From JAFAMB01 sp963775805 (GTDB taxonomy: Bacteria; Verrucomicrobiota; Verrucomicrobiia; Chthoniobacterales; JAFAMB01): a stretch of DNA of 64,000 nucleotides. A model generated the notes under the pieces. It was not told the DNA's origin, searched no databases, and worked only from the letters and a program-made list of their open reading frames with translations. The stretch covers positions 2,294,001-2,358,000 of the forward strand of contig CAVZKG010000001.1 in assembly GCA_963775805.1 (NCBI GenBank), read 5' to 3'. This document shows positions 1 through 6,443 of the stretch, one piece after another. The translations under genes and the position numbers were made by a program. The first letter of the stretch is position 1. Each line of letters begins with the position of its first letter.

Positions 1-853
1 CCCAGCACTTGCTGATAAGGGCTTCGGTGACGCGTGCCGAACGTAGTTCGAACTCAGCAGCTTTTGCTTCTGAACACTGAGCAACTCGACAAAGCCGGGC
101 AAGACTTTGCAGCCCGTCAGCGTAAATCGAGTTGAACATGACATCCTCCCAGTTGAACGCATCAAGGCGGAGAAGTCTTCCGACATCTGTTCGATAATCT
201 CGATAAATGGTGAATAGCCGGTCCATCGCGGACAGCCACGTATCGTAAACGGTGTTTGGATGCCGATAATCGATTCCAAGTGCGCCATCAAATTTTGAGC
301 TGACATCGAGGCCGGATTCGTCCGGTTGAATAATCGCTAAAAGAAAATCGCCATCCGGGTCACGGTTAGCGTGTAACCAATCGAAGAAACGTACTGTCGG
401 TTCCAGTACATCAGTCAACCAAACCAGGTCGCCGGTCTTCTCGAAAACACGTTCGATCGCTCGTGCAATTACCGGCGGTTGCGTGGTGGCCGTGAAGTAC
501 GGATGAGCCATCGTAATTTTAAACTCAGCTCCTGCAGCCCTTTGATGCTGTTGCTGCCAAAGAACGATATGCGGGATAAAACCGTCTGGCCGAGCTGCCT
601 GCAGCATGCACCGCAGCTCCTGCTTGGCGAACTCCTGGTTCAAGTGCAACAGCGCGATCGCATGAAACGCACTATCCCAGAACCACTGGAAAGGGTAGGT
701 GCTCAGCGATGGGCAAACAAAGCTGAACTGCTTGCCCTCCCATTGCGATATCCCTTCCTGGCGATTAGTTGATAATACGCGCTTTGCCTCTGAGATGAGA
801 AAGTCGTCTTCCGGCAGACTCTTATCAACGGCCCTTCGCTTATTAGAGCGCAT
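1..853 (-). CDS. MGH1-like (alpha/alpha)6 glycoside hydrolase, partial at left edge
   Basis: An open frame runs from an ATG at 853 leftward off the window (at least 284 residues, no stop seen). Residues 53-66 read YPFQWFWDSAFHAI, the signature of MGH1-like glycosidases (the family of mannosylglycerate and glucosylglycerate hydrolases, related to GH63 and trehalases), preceded by the usual EAKRVL helix near residue 22. Later stretches such as FKITMAHPYFTATTQPP and NTVYDTWLSAMDRLF also fit the helical-barrel fold. Inferred role: cytoplasmic hydrolysis of a short oligosaccharide or glycosylglycerate; the substrate cannot be read. The frame stays open upstream to a TGA near 920, so an earlier non-ATG start is possible, but 853 leaves about 50 residues before the first core motif, normal for the family. 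No strong Shine-Dalgarno is seen. Confidence 0.72.
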   Translation of the reverse strand, partial: MRSNKRRAVDKSLPEDDFLISEAKRVLSTNRQEGISQWEGKQFSFVCPSLSTYPFQWFWDSAFHAIALLHLNQEFAKQELRCMLQAARPDGFIPHIVLWQQQHQRAAGAEFKITMAHPYFTATTQPPVIARAIERVFEKTGDLVWLTDVLEPTVRFFDWLHANRDPDGDFLLAIIQPDESGLDVSSKFDGALGIDYRHPNTVYDTWLSAMDRLFTIYRDYRTDVGRLLRLDAFNWEDVMFNSIYADGLQSLARLCRVAQCSEAKAAEFELRSARVTEALISKCW

Positions 854-1123
854 ATTGACCCCGATACTGACCGTACCACAATGAAATGCCAGAGAATTGG
901 CCGCGTGCGGCTCTCGAAAAATTCATCGCAATGCGAAAGCCTGAATGGCTCAAAGATCCAGGACCAAGGGGAACCCCCCAGATTCTGTTTTCGATCACTA
1001 GTATGAAGATCCGGCAACTGCCGGACCACGGTTTCAAATCCACGCCACCATTGGGGTGCAAATCCTGAAAATAAAACTCAACCCCGATGTCTTTTATCCC
1101 GCTGATGGCCCGTGCCCATCCCG
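854..1123 (-). other. Unassigned stretch with protein-like reading in shifted frames
   Basis: No intact gene is visible. On the minus strand, a reading in a different frame from the neighbours (RVAGWARAISGIKDIGVEF and onward, to about 970) looks protein-like and could continue the hypothetical gene ending at 1124 if one base were gained or lost. Nearer 853 the reading in the glycosidase frame also looks protein-like. Either two frameshifts or decay could explain this; I cannot decide from one sequence. Confidence 0.3.
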
Positions 1124-1654
1124 CTACGCGAAATCGATTATTTCGGCCCCGCCAAAGCGTGCGCCATGCCTGGCTTTTCCTTGTCCACTTTTCGCGCGGA
1201 TCGACTTTCCGGCAGAAGATGGCAAAATGATCTCTTCGCGTCGATAGAGCCGTATAGCAACCCTTTCGATCAGATTCCGCTCTCCTCGATTGATCGTAGG
1301 GCCCATACCGGAAGATCCAATTACATCGCGATAGTAACTCCCGCACAACTCTCGGAATTCGTCATAATTCCAGGGCCCACTGTATCCAATAGCATTTCCG
1401 ACTTCTAATGGTTGGCTCTGAAAATCCGTTCCGCTTAGCTGACGCACCTCCACTTTTAGACGCCTCGAGCGCTCATCGCCAATTTTAAGGTCAAACTCAA
1501 TGAGCGAGTCGATATGGCTTTCGTCTGGTGCGAAAGTCGAAATCCTTTTCAAGTTTATCCGGATGCACCTGAATTTGATTGTTCCAGTGGGCATTTCGAT
1601 TTTCGAGGGTCTTAGCGTTGAATTTCCGGCTCTGTGATGAATTTCAAATTCCAA
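1124..1654 (-). CDS. Hypothetical protein, possibly frameshifted at its 3' end
   Basis: A 176-residue frame with no family I recognise. The first 140 residues have balanced composition with alternating strands (for example RRLKVEVRQLSGTDF and ERVAIRLYRREEIILP), which looks like real coding sequence, possibly a beta-rich domain. The last 25 residues (SIRAKSGQGKARHGARFGG) are basic and less convincing. Just past the stop a neighbouring frame continues in a protein-like way, so the gene may be broken by a frameshift near 1124-1150. It is co-directional with the partial glycosidase ending at the left edge. No function is proposed. Confidence 0.4.
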   Translation of the reverse strand: MEFEIHHRAGNSTLRPSKIEMPTGTIKFRCIRINLKRISTFAPDESHIDSLIEFDLKIGDERSRRLKVEVRQLSGTDFQSQPLEVGNAIGYSGPWNYDEFRELCGSYYRDVIGSSGMGPTINRGERNLIERVAIRLYRREEIILPSSAGKSIRAKSGQGKARHGARFGGAEIIDFA

Positions 1655-1880
1655 AGCTTTAGTAAAGTCTGATTTTCTTCGGGCTCCAGAAAAACGCTAC
1701 ATAATTACGCGCCATATCATCTCGAGCCACGCCGATAAGTCGAGCGAAACTAATAGTTAGTTTTTTTACAGGCATTGTAAGAGGCAATAGACGACGTATA
1801 CGTCTTATTTGACTTATATGTACGGTGAGGGTGCAAAGACTCTCGCGAACACGGCGCACGGACGCGCACTGCAACGGCAT

Positions 1881-1961
1881 TCATTGCATCGATCTTGCAT
1901 AGAACGCTGGCGTTGTACCGGTAAACTGTTTGAAACGCTTTGTGAAATGCGCCTGACCGCA
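1881..1961 (-). pseudogene. AraC-family regulator, C-terminal remnant
   Basis: The last 26 codons of a minus-strand frame read CGQAHFTKRFKQFTGTTPAFYARSMQ split here as CGQAHFTKRF then KQFTGTTPAFYA. This is the second helix-turn-helix of AraC/XylS regulators (pattern SHFxRxFKxxxGxTPxxYR), ending in a stop at 1881. Nothing upstream of about 1961 on this strand continues an AraC protein; instead the opposite strand enters the ridA-like gene. It is therefore a fragment left at a recombination junction, not a working regulator. Confidence 0.65.
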
Positions 1962-2318
1962 CCGGACCTTACACCACCTGTTGGACCATTTGCGCAGGGC
2001 GTTTGGGCAGGAGACTTGCTCTATTTGTCGGGCCAAGTCGGGCAAGATCCAGTGAGCGGAAAGATGGTCACCGGCGGTATCGAGGCAGAAACAGGTCAAG
2101 CGTTCGAGAACATCAGGCGTGTCCTGGCCGCAGCTGGCCTCGGGTTCGAGCATGTCATCAAAGCACATGTACACCTTGCGGATATTAATGACTTTGCGGT
2201 TATGAACGCGATCTATGCAAAGATATTTGATTCACCATTTCCGGCGCGCACAACCGTACAGGTGGCAAAACTGGCGCTGGACGCGCGCATCGAGATAGAA
2301 GTAATCGCGCGGCGGTAA
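1947..2318 (+). CDS. ridA: RidA/YjgF family reactive-intermediate deaminase
   Basis: A 123-residue protein of normal RidA length. RidA enzymes hydrolyse enamine/imine intermediates released by PLP enzymes and act as cytosolic trimers. Visible landmarks are PVGPFAQGVWAGDLLYLSGQ near the N-terminus, the block FENIRRVLAAAGLGFEHVIK with HVHLADINDF, and the C-terminal PFPARTTVQVAKLALDARIEIEVIA that supplies the substrate-binding Arg and Glu. The frame is open further upstream, but that part overlaps an AraC remnant read on the other strand, so I place the start at the ATG at 1947, which gives the usual short N-terminus. The start codon lies inside the AraC debris, suggesting the original promoter was replaced. 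Confidence 0.88.
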   Translation: MRLTAPDLTPPVGPFAQGVWAGDLLYLSGQVGQDPVSGKMVTGGIEAETGQAFENIRRVLAAAGLGFEHVIKAHVHLADINDFAVMNAIYAKIFDSPFPARTTVQVAKLALDARIEIEVIARR

Positions 2319-2455
2319 TCCCGCCAAACTTGCGGAATGGACCGCAACGGACATTGCTTCTTTGCCGATTGTGCCAGCGAGCGTGCGGCTGGGGCAGCCG
2401 GTGCCTATTCCTGGCAAGATTGTCTGCATCGGGCTCAACTACGCAGATCATGCTG
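2319..2455 (+). pseudogene. Fumarylacetoacetate hydrolase family, internal fragment
   Basis: Directly after the ridA stop, one frame reads SVRLGQPVPIPGKIVCIGLN followed by YADHA, the N-terminal signature of FAH-family hydrolases (PxPRPGKIxCIGLNYxxHA). No start codon with a plausible leader precedes it, and after YADHA the similarity ends abruptly and a TetR-like C-terminus follows in the same frame. Only about 45 codons of a roughly 280-residue family remain, with no metal-binding core, so it cannot be a functional FAH enzyme. Confidence 0.6.
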
Positions 2456-2478
2456 GATCCCTACGGCTCATGGAAGGC

Positions 2479-2658
2479 TCTCGCTCGCTGACCCACACCC
2501 CCTTCGTAGCCTCGGTCGAGTGCGCCATCGCGAGCGGCGATCTCCGCTCCGACACCGAACCCGACGACTTCGTCCGTGCTCTCGTTGGCATCTTTCACAC
2601 TACTGCGTCACCGGGCTGGAAGCCCAGCTCCCGCCGCCTCGTGGACATTCTCATCGCC
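2479..2658 (+). pseudogene. TetR-family regulator, C-terminal fragment
   Basis: In the frame that continues the FAH fragment, the text VECAIASGDLRSDTEPDDFV, then RALVGIF and PGWKPSSRRLVDIL resembles the ligand-binding C-terminus of TetR regulators (pattern AxASGDIRxDxxPDDxLRALxGI ... PGWxxxxxRLVDxL). The DNA-binding half is absent. The fragment ends where a tRNA-like 3' end begins. It lies next to an SDR gene preceded by two palindromic operators, so it may be what is left of that gene's cognate repressor; this last point is inference. Confidence 0.5.
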
Positions 2659-2688
2659 CGATCGCGGGTTCAAATCCCGTCTGCCCCA
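2659..2688 (+). tRNA. tRNA 3'-end fragment (T arm plus acceptor strand)
   Basis: Positions 2664-2680 form a classic T arm, GCGGG-TTCAAAT-CCCGT, followed by the 7-base acceptor strand CTGCCCC and discriminator A at 2688. No 5' acceptor strand (expected GGGGCAG), D arm or anticodon arm is found in the 80 bases upstream, where a TetR-like reading frame sits. It is therefore only the 3' end of a tRNA gene, the typical target and left-over of integrase-mediated insertion. Confidence 0.55.
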
Positions 2689-2721
2689 GCATCCATACTG
2701 CGTCGCTGAATAGATAGCGGC

Positions 2722-2766
2722 TTGCAATCGGAACAAAGTTCCGTTTATTATATGGAACATGGTTCC
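2722..2766 (+). promoter_or_regulatory. Promoter with two GGAAC-N3-GTTCC operators
   Basis: Two 13-bp palindromes, GGAACAAAGTTCC (2730-2742) and GGAACATGGTTCC (2754-2766), lie 24 bp apart centre to centre. Between and over them sit a candidate -35 TTGCAA (2722-2727) and -10 TATTAT (2746-2751) with 18-bp spacing. The arrangement is typical of a repressor that occludes RNA polymerase at the promoter of the SDR gene starting at 2848. The regulator is unknown; TetR-type repressors commonly use such sites. Confidence 0.7.
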
Positions 2767-2847
2767 GTCTGCTTCTAATTGGGATAACAGGAGCGCGCGA
2801 TCCATATATTTCATTTCACTAGAAGAAAGACCATGAAGGAGGATCAC

Positions 2848-3606
2848 ATGCAGGACAAACCAGTCGCCCTGGTCACCGGGGCTAATCAGGGTATCGGACT
2901 TCAAATCGCAAAGGATCTCGCGGCGCATGATTTCATTGTCCTGGTTGGGTCCCGTCATTTCGAGCGTGGCGAGGTCGCGGCCAAAGAGGTTGGACCGGAC
3001 GCCCACCCTCTCCAACTCGACGTGACAGATCAGGCTTCTATCACCGCCGCGGCGAAGCGCGTCGAGAGTGAATTCGGTTGCCTTAACGTGCTCATACAGA
3101 ACGCGGCCATCTCGAATACGAAAAAGCAACCCGGCCAGACCGTGGAGGACCACGCAAGGACCACGCGGCCGAGCAACGTGTCGCTCGATGAGATGCGCGC
3201 GGTGTGGAACACCAACGTGTTCGGCGTCCTCGCGGTTTACCAGGCGATGCTCCCGCTCCTGCGCCAGACGCCGGGCTCTCGCATCGTCAATGTGTCGAGC
3301 GGCGTTGGCTCGCTGACAACCAATTCTGACTCGACCTTCCCGTGGCGCTCGATCTTCGGGCCCGTCTATCCTGCGTCCAAGACAGCGCTCAACGCTTTGA
3401 CGGTCGCCATGGCGATCGAGCTGGAACCGGAAGGGATCAAGGTCAGCGCCGTCTCCCCTGGCTTCACCAAGACGAACCTCAACGGTTATGCAGGCACGGA
3501 AACCGTCGAGGAGGGCGCCCGCGAGGCGGTGCGCGTGGCGTTACTCGGCCCGGACAGCCCGACCGGAACGTTCACCCGCTGGGAAGGCGAAACGATCCCG
3601 TGGTGA
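2848..3606 (+). CDS. SDR family NAD(P)-dependent oxidoreductase
   Basis: A 252-residue classical short-chain dehydrogenase/reductase. The cofactor motif TGANQGIG is at about residues 10-17, NAA (LIQNAAIS) at about 85, the catalytic serine in NVSSGVGS, and YPASK gives the catalytic Tyr-x3-Lys; PGFTKTNLNGYAG follows. It probably reduces a carbonyl with NADPH (the SRHFERG segment after strand two suggests phosphate recognition), substrate unknown. An upstream in-frame ATG at 2833 is rejected because the Shine-Dalgarno AAGGAGG lies within those first codons and is well placed for the ATG at 2848. Two palindromic operators precede it, so it is probably inducible. The high-GC, proteobacteria-like wording suggests acquisition by transfer, which is an inference. 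Confidence 0.88.
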   Translation: MQDKPVALVTGANQGIGLQIAKDLAAHDFIVLVGSRHFERGEVAAKEVGPDAHPLQLDVTDQASITAAAKRVESEFGCLNVLIQNAAISNTKKQPGQTVEDHARTTRPSNVSLDEMRAVWNTNVFGVLAVYQAMLPLLRQTPGSRIVNVSSGVGSLTTNSDSTFPWRSIFGPVYPASKTALNALTVAMAIELEPEGIKVSAVSPGFTKTNLNGYAGTETVEEGAREAVRVALLGPDSPTGTFTRWEGETIPW

Positions 3607-3617
3607 TTAACCATGAC

Positions 3618-3926
3618 TCAGGCAGGAAGTGTAGCCAGCAGGGAGCGCGTTTCAGCGACAACGCGATCCTGGAATTTCGGGTCGCGCACGAGCTTGGAGG
3701 CTTGCATCGGATGGCCAACCTCGTCGTAGTACACACCGGTCTGACCGGATCTATCGATCAGGATTTTGGTGATCACGCGCGCGGCTCGCTTCGGGGTGCT
3801 CAGGATCTTGAAGAAGGGCATGAATAGCGGCACGAGGAGCGGAATGATGAATCTCTGCAGAAAGCGCATGTAGGCGTTCACGTCGCCTCCCCCGAGACCG
3901 GTGGTTTGATCCAAAAAATCACTCAA
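3618..3926 (-). pseudogene. SDR oxidoreductase, C-terminal remnant downstream of tetR
   Basis: A 102-residue frame whose last 60 residues (STPKRAARVITKILIDRSGQ, TGVYYDEVGHPMQASKLVRD) match the C-terminal tail of long-chain SDR proteins in the retinol-dehydrogenase-like group. The Rossmann motif TGxxxGIG and the YxxxK site are missing, so it cannot bind cofactor. It starts 8 bases inside the end of the tetR gene (stop at 3919), as in a tetR-SDR operon from which the front two thirds of the enzyme were deleted. It may still be translated but should be inactive. Confidence 0.62.
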
Positions 3927-4491
3927 TCATGCGCCACATGGCATCGAAGCCCTCTCTGCAGTGCTTCATCGCATGGGCCGAATCTTGAGTCATGAAATCC
4001 ATGGTCGCCTCCGCAACGGAGTTCATGATCGTAGCAACGAAAGCCCTCGGAGTCTTGCTCATGGGGCCGTTGGCTCGACCGCGCTCCAGCAGTTCGGCGA
4101 TGTCCGCCATCATCTTGTGAGCCGTCGCACGGGTCTCAGGCGTGATTTCATCGGATACACCGAGCTGCGCCAGTGCGCGCCGTTTCTCGGGATAGGCAAT
4201 CGCCCAATTGGTCCAGTTCTTCCAGACATGAAAGAACTGCTTACGGATGTCCGCACCTTCTGGAAGCCCTTTCATGGCGACGGACGCGATCTCTTCCTTC
4301 AATTCAAGGTAGAGTGCGTTGAAGAGATCTTTTTTTGTCTCGAAGTAGGTGAAGAGCGATCCGTTGGCAACGCCAGCTTCCTTCGCGATGCCCGCGGTCG
4401 GCGCACTCAGACCTTGTGCAACTATGACGCGCGTTGCCGCCTCCAGTATCGCGCTTCTCTTCTCGTCACTCCGCGGCCTGGGCATGAACAA
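3919..4491 (-). CDS. TetR/AcrR family transcriptional regulator
   Basis: A 190-residue one-component repressor. The N-terminal helix-turn-helix is clear: RSAILEAATRVIVAQGLSAP then IAKEAGVANGSLFTYFETKKDLF (residues about 12-58), followed by an all-helical ligand-binding domain of normal length. It is followed by, and overlaps, a truncated SDR gene, which was probably its target. An inverted repeat at 4511-4534, upstream of its start, is the likely autoregulatory operator. The inducing ligand cannot be inferred. Confidence 0.88.
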   Translation of the reverse strand: MFMPRPRSDEKRSAILEAATRVIVAQGLSAPTAGIAKEAGVANGSLFTYFETKKDLFNALYLELKEEIASVAMKGLPEGADIRKQFFHVWKNWTNWAIAYPEKRRALAQLGVSDEITPETRATAHKMMADIAELLERGRANGPMSKTPRAFVATIMNSVAEATMDFMTQDSAHAMKHCREGFDAMWRMIE

Positions 4492-4510
4492 ACTATATAG
4501 GTAAGCGTCT

Positions 4511-4534
4511 GGACAGTCAACAAAAGAACTGTCC
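4511..4534. promoter_or_regulatory. Inverted-repeat operator of the tetR gene
   Basis: GGACAGT (4511-4517) and ACTGTCC (4528-4534) are perfect 7-bp inverted arms with a 10-base spacer, lying 20 bp upstream of the tetR start at 4491. On the minus strand TTGACT overlaps the arm next to the gene and TATATA follows about 15 bases later, so the repeat covers the promoter. This fits autoregulation by the TetR protein. Confidence 0.6.
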
Positions 4535-4626
4535 TGATCTGGTCGACTTTCAGTGCCTGCTAAGACAACATTGGTTTCGACGTGTTAGTAGACCCTCACG
4601 CCACAGCGTTGCTCACGCTTACGCCC

Positions 4627-5046
4627 CTACTTCGTCCTTGAGGTCCGCGGTTGCAATTGGTCGACGATCCGGCTGAGAGTTGCCTGGTCAGCGGCACTGA
4701 GGCGGTTAAGAGAAGCGCCGAATATTCGGTTAACCACTTCGGCTCCTTTGTCTCTGGCTTTGATACCGGCAGGGGTGATCGTAAGCCGGTAGCGGCGCAA
4801 GTCACCTTTTTCCCCCTGCCGCCGTAAGTAACCGCTTTCTTCCAGTTTCTTGATCAGAAAAGTGATACTCGGCTTCGGCAGCGAAAGGACGCGAGCCAGA
4901 TCGGCCGGGAAAGCATTGGCCTCAACCATACACAAAATGAAAAGGCGCCTCGCATCGAGTTCGAGTAAGGAGAGCTCCGGCTCGGCCTTTTCGAGTATGG
5001 ATTGAAGCACGCTAGCGTTGCGTAATAGAAGCTCCCAGGGTCGCAT
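4627..5046 (-). CDS. MarR family transcriptional regulator
   Basis: A 139-residue winged-helix regulator. Recognisable parts are the dimer helices at both ends, the recognition region LARVLSLPKPSITFLIKKLE (about residues 51-70) and the wing ESGYLRRQGEKGDLRRYRLT with the conserved Asp-x-Arg pattern. MarR dimers bind palindromes and are released by small aromatic or oxidant ligands. It is divergent from an aldo-keto reductase gene at 5218, and two related palindromic boxes lie in the shared intergenic region, so it probably controls both itself and the reductase. Confidence 0.87.
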   Translation of the reverse strand: MRPWELLLRNASVLQSILEKAEPELSLLELDARRLFILCMVEANAFPADLARVLSLPKPSITFLIKKLEESGYLRRQGEKGDLRRYRLTITPAGIKARDKGAEVVNRIFGASLNRLSAADQATLSRIVDQLQPRTSRTK

Positions 5047-5077
5047 ATTTGAGTTGCCGCTTGACAGGACTGTAGTT

Positions 5078-5143
5078 TAGTTTAGAACTATTTTATACGG
5101 AATAGTATTAAACTGTATAATTCGATACTGGATAGTTCCGTAT
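5078..5143. promoter_or_regulatory. MarR-type operator boxes in the marR/AKR divergent region
   Basis: TAGTTTAGAACTA (5078-5090) is a perfect 13-bp palindrome with 3-base centre. A related imperfect copy, TAGTATTAAACTG, lies at 5103-5115, 25 bp away. Wider arms ATACGGAA (5095-5102) and TTCCGTAT (5136-5143) form another inverted pair around the second box. A TTGACA at 5061-5066 may be the -35 of the reductase promoter. Position between divergent genes, one encoding MarR, supports an operator role. Confidence 0.55.
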
Positions 5144-5217
5144 GGTGTATCCAGGTTATCTGCGTAGCCACCACAGGCTCAAGGATAAACAGACCGTAAC
5201 GAAAAAGGAAATTTCAC

Positions 5218-6252
5218 ATGAAATACCGACTTTTGGGTCACTCCGGACTGCGGGTTTCGGAGGCGGCGCTCGGCACCATGACCTTCGGCGAGGAATGGGG
5301 CTGGGGTTCGATCAAGGAGGAGGCGCGCAAGGTGTACGACGCCTTTCGCGAGGCGGGGGGGAATTTCATCGACACCGCCAACTCGTACACCAAGGGGACG
5401 AGCGAATCATTTCTCGGCGAGTTTATGAAGCACGATCGCCAGAGCATGGTGCTGGCCACGAAATACTCTACTGCCGCTCGGGGCACCGATCCGAACGCCA
5501 GCGGCAATCACCGCAAGAATATGATGCAGGCGGTGGAAGCGAGCCTCAGACGGCTGCAAACCGATTACATCGACCTGCTTTGGGTCCACATCTGGGACCA
5601 GATGACGCCGGTCGAAGAAGTGATGCGAGGGCTGGATGACTTGGTTCGCCAAGGCAAGGTGTTCTACGTCGGAATTTCTGATGCCCCTGCCTGGTGGATC
5701 GCCCAGGCGAATACACTTGCCCAACTGCGCGGATGGTCTCCATTTACTGGCTTGCAGGTCGAATACAGCCTGATCGAGCGATCCGTCGAGCGGGAACTGG
5801 TCCCGATGGCAAAGGCCCTGAACATCGGCTTCGCGGCATGGTCGCCCCTGGCCGGCGGCATGCTGACCGGAAAGTATCACGGCCACGGCGCGCTCGAACA
5901 AGGCCGCATGAATAGCGAAATGATGAAGGATTTCATGCCTGAGCAACAGCGGACCGGCCGAATCGTCGCGGCCGTCAAAGCGGTATCGGACCAGACCGAC
6001 CACGGCATGGCGCAAGTTGCGCTGGCATGGCTTCGCTACCGCCCGGTTCCGGTCATCCCGATCCTTGGCGCGCGAAAACTTTCTCAGCTGCAGGACAATC
6101 TTGCGAGCTTTAACCTCGCGCTCTCAGCGGAACAAGTAAAAGCACTCGACGAGGCGAGCCAAATCGATCCCGGATTCCCCTATCACTTTTATGCCAAAGA
6201 GCATGTCCGCGCGAATGCGTACGGCGGCATGCGAGATCAGATCTTGGCTTGA
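5218..6252 (+). CDS. Aldo/keto reductase (AKR, YajO/YhdN-like)
   Basis: A 344-residue NADPH-dependent aldo-keto reductase, a soluble TIM barrel reducing aldehydes or ketones. Visible catalytic tetrad elements are FIDTANSYTKG (Asp and Tyr, about residues 44-54), Lys in VLATKYS (about 82) and the His in LLWVHIWDQ (about 121). The C-terminal cofactor loop IPILGARKLSQLQDN with the following Glu/Leu pattern is present. The start at 5218 has an AAAAGGAAA Shine-Dalgarno 6 bases upstream. It is divergent from marR and probably induced through the boxes at 5078-5115. Length is normal for the family and nothing is missing. Confidence 0.9.
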   Translation: MKYRLLGHSGLRVSEAALGTMTFGEEWGWGSIKEEARKVYDAFREAGGNFIDTANSYTKGTSESFLGEFMKHDRQSMVLATKYSTAARGTDPNASGNHRKNMMQAVEASLRRLQTDYIDLLWVHIWDQMTPVEEVMRGLDDLVRQGKVFYVGISDAPAWWIAQANTLAQLRGWSPFTGLQVEYSLIERSVERELVPMAKALNIGFAAWSPLAGGMLTGKYHGHGALEQGRMNSEMMKDFMPEQQRTGRIVAAVKAVSDQTDHGMAQVALAWLRYRPVPVIPILGARKLSQLQDNLASFNLALSAEQVKALDEASQIDPGFPYHFYAKEHVRANAYGGMRDQILA

Positions 6253-6443
6253 CTGCCCTCAGAGGTCAACCCATCGGATATGTCAGGGTCAGCATTTATG
6301 ATCAGAACACATTCGCTCGCTTCTCGGCCGTTTTGAATCTCACACCTGCCGACTATTTTCATGTCGGTAAGCGATCTGTCATTCGCCTCCGCGATAAAGG
6401 AAAGCCGGATCCCGTGCCGACCTGGTTTGTGCAAATACCTCGA

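Noticed and set aside
1793..1804. Perfect palindrome GACGTATACGTC
   Set aside because: It lies among gene debris with no intact adjacent promoter or regulator, so an operator role is not supported.
2600..2700. Complete tRNA gene
   Set aside because: Only the T arm and 3' acceptor strand are present; the 5' acceptor, D arm and anticodon arm are missing.
5407..6015. Minus-strand open frame of about 200 codons opposite the aldo-keto reductase
   Set aside because: Antisense shadow of a high-GC gene; composition (many His, Arg, Gly) is typical of such shadows.
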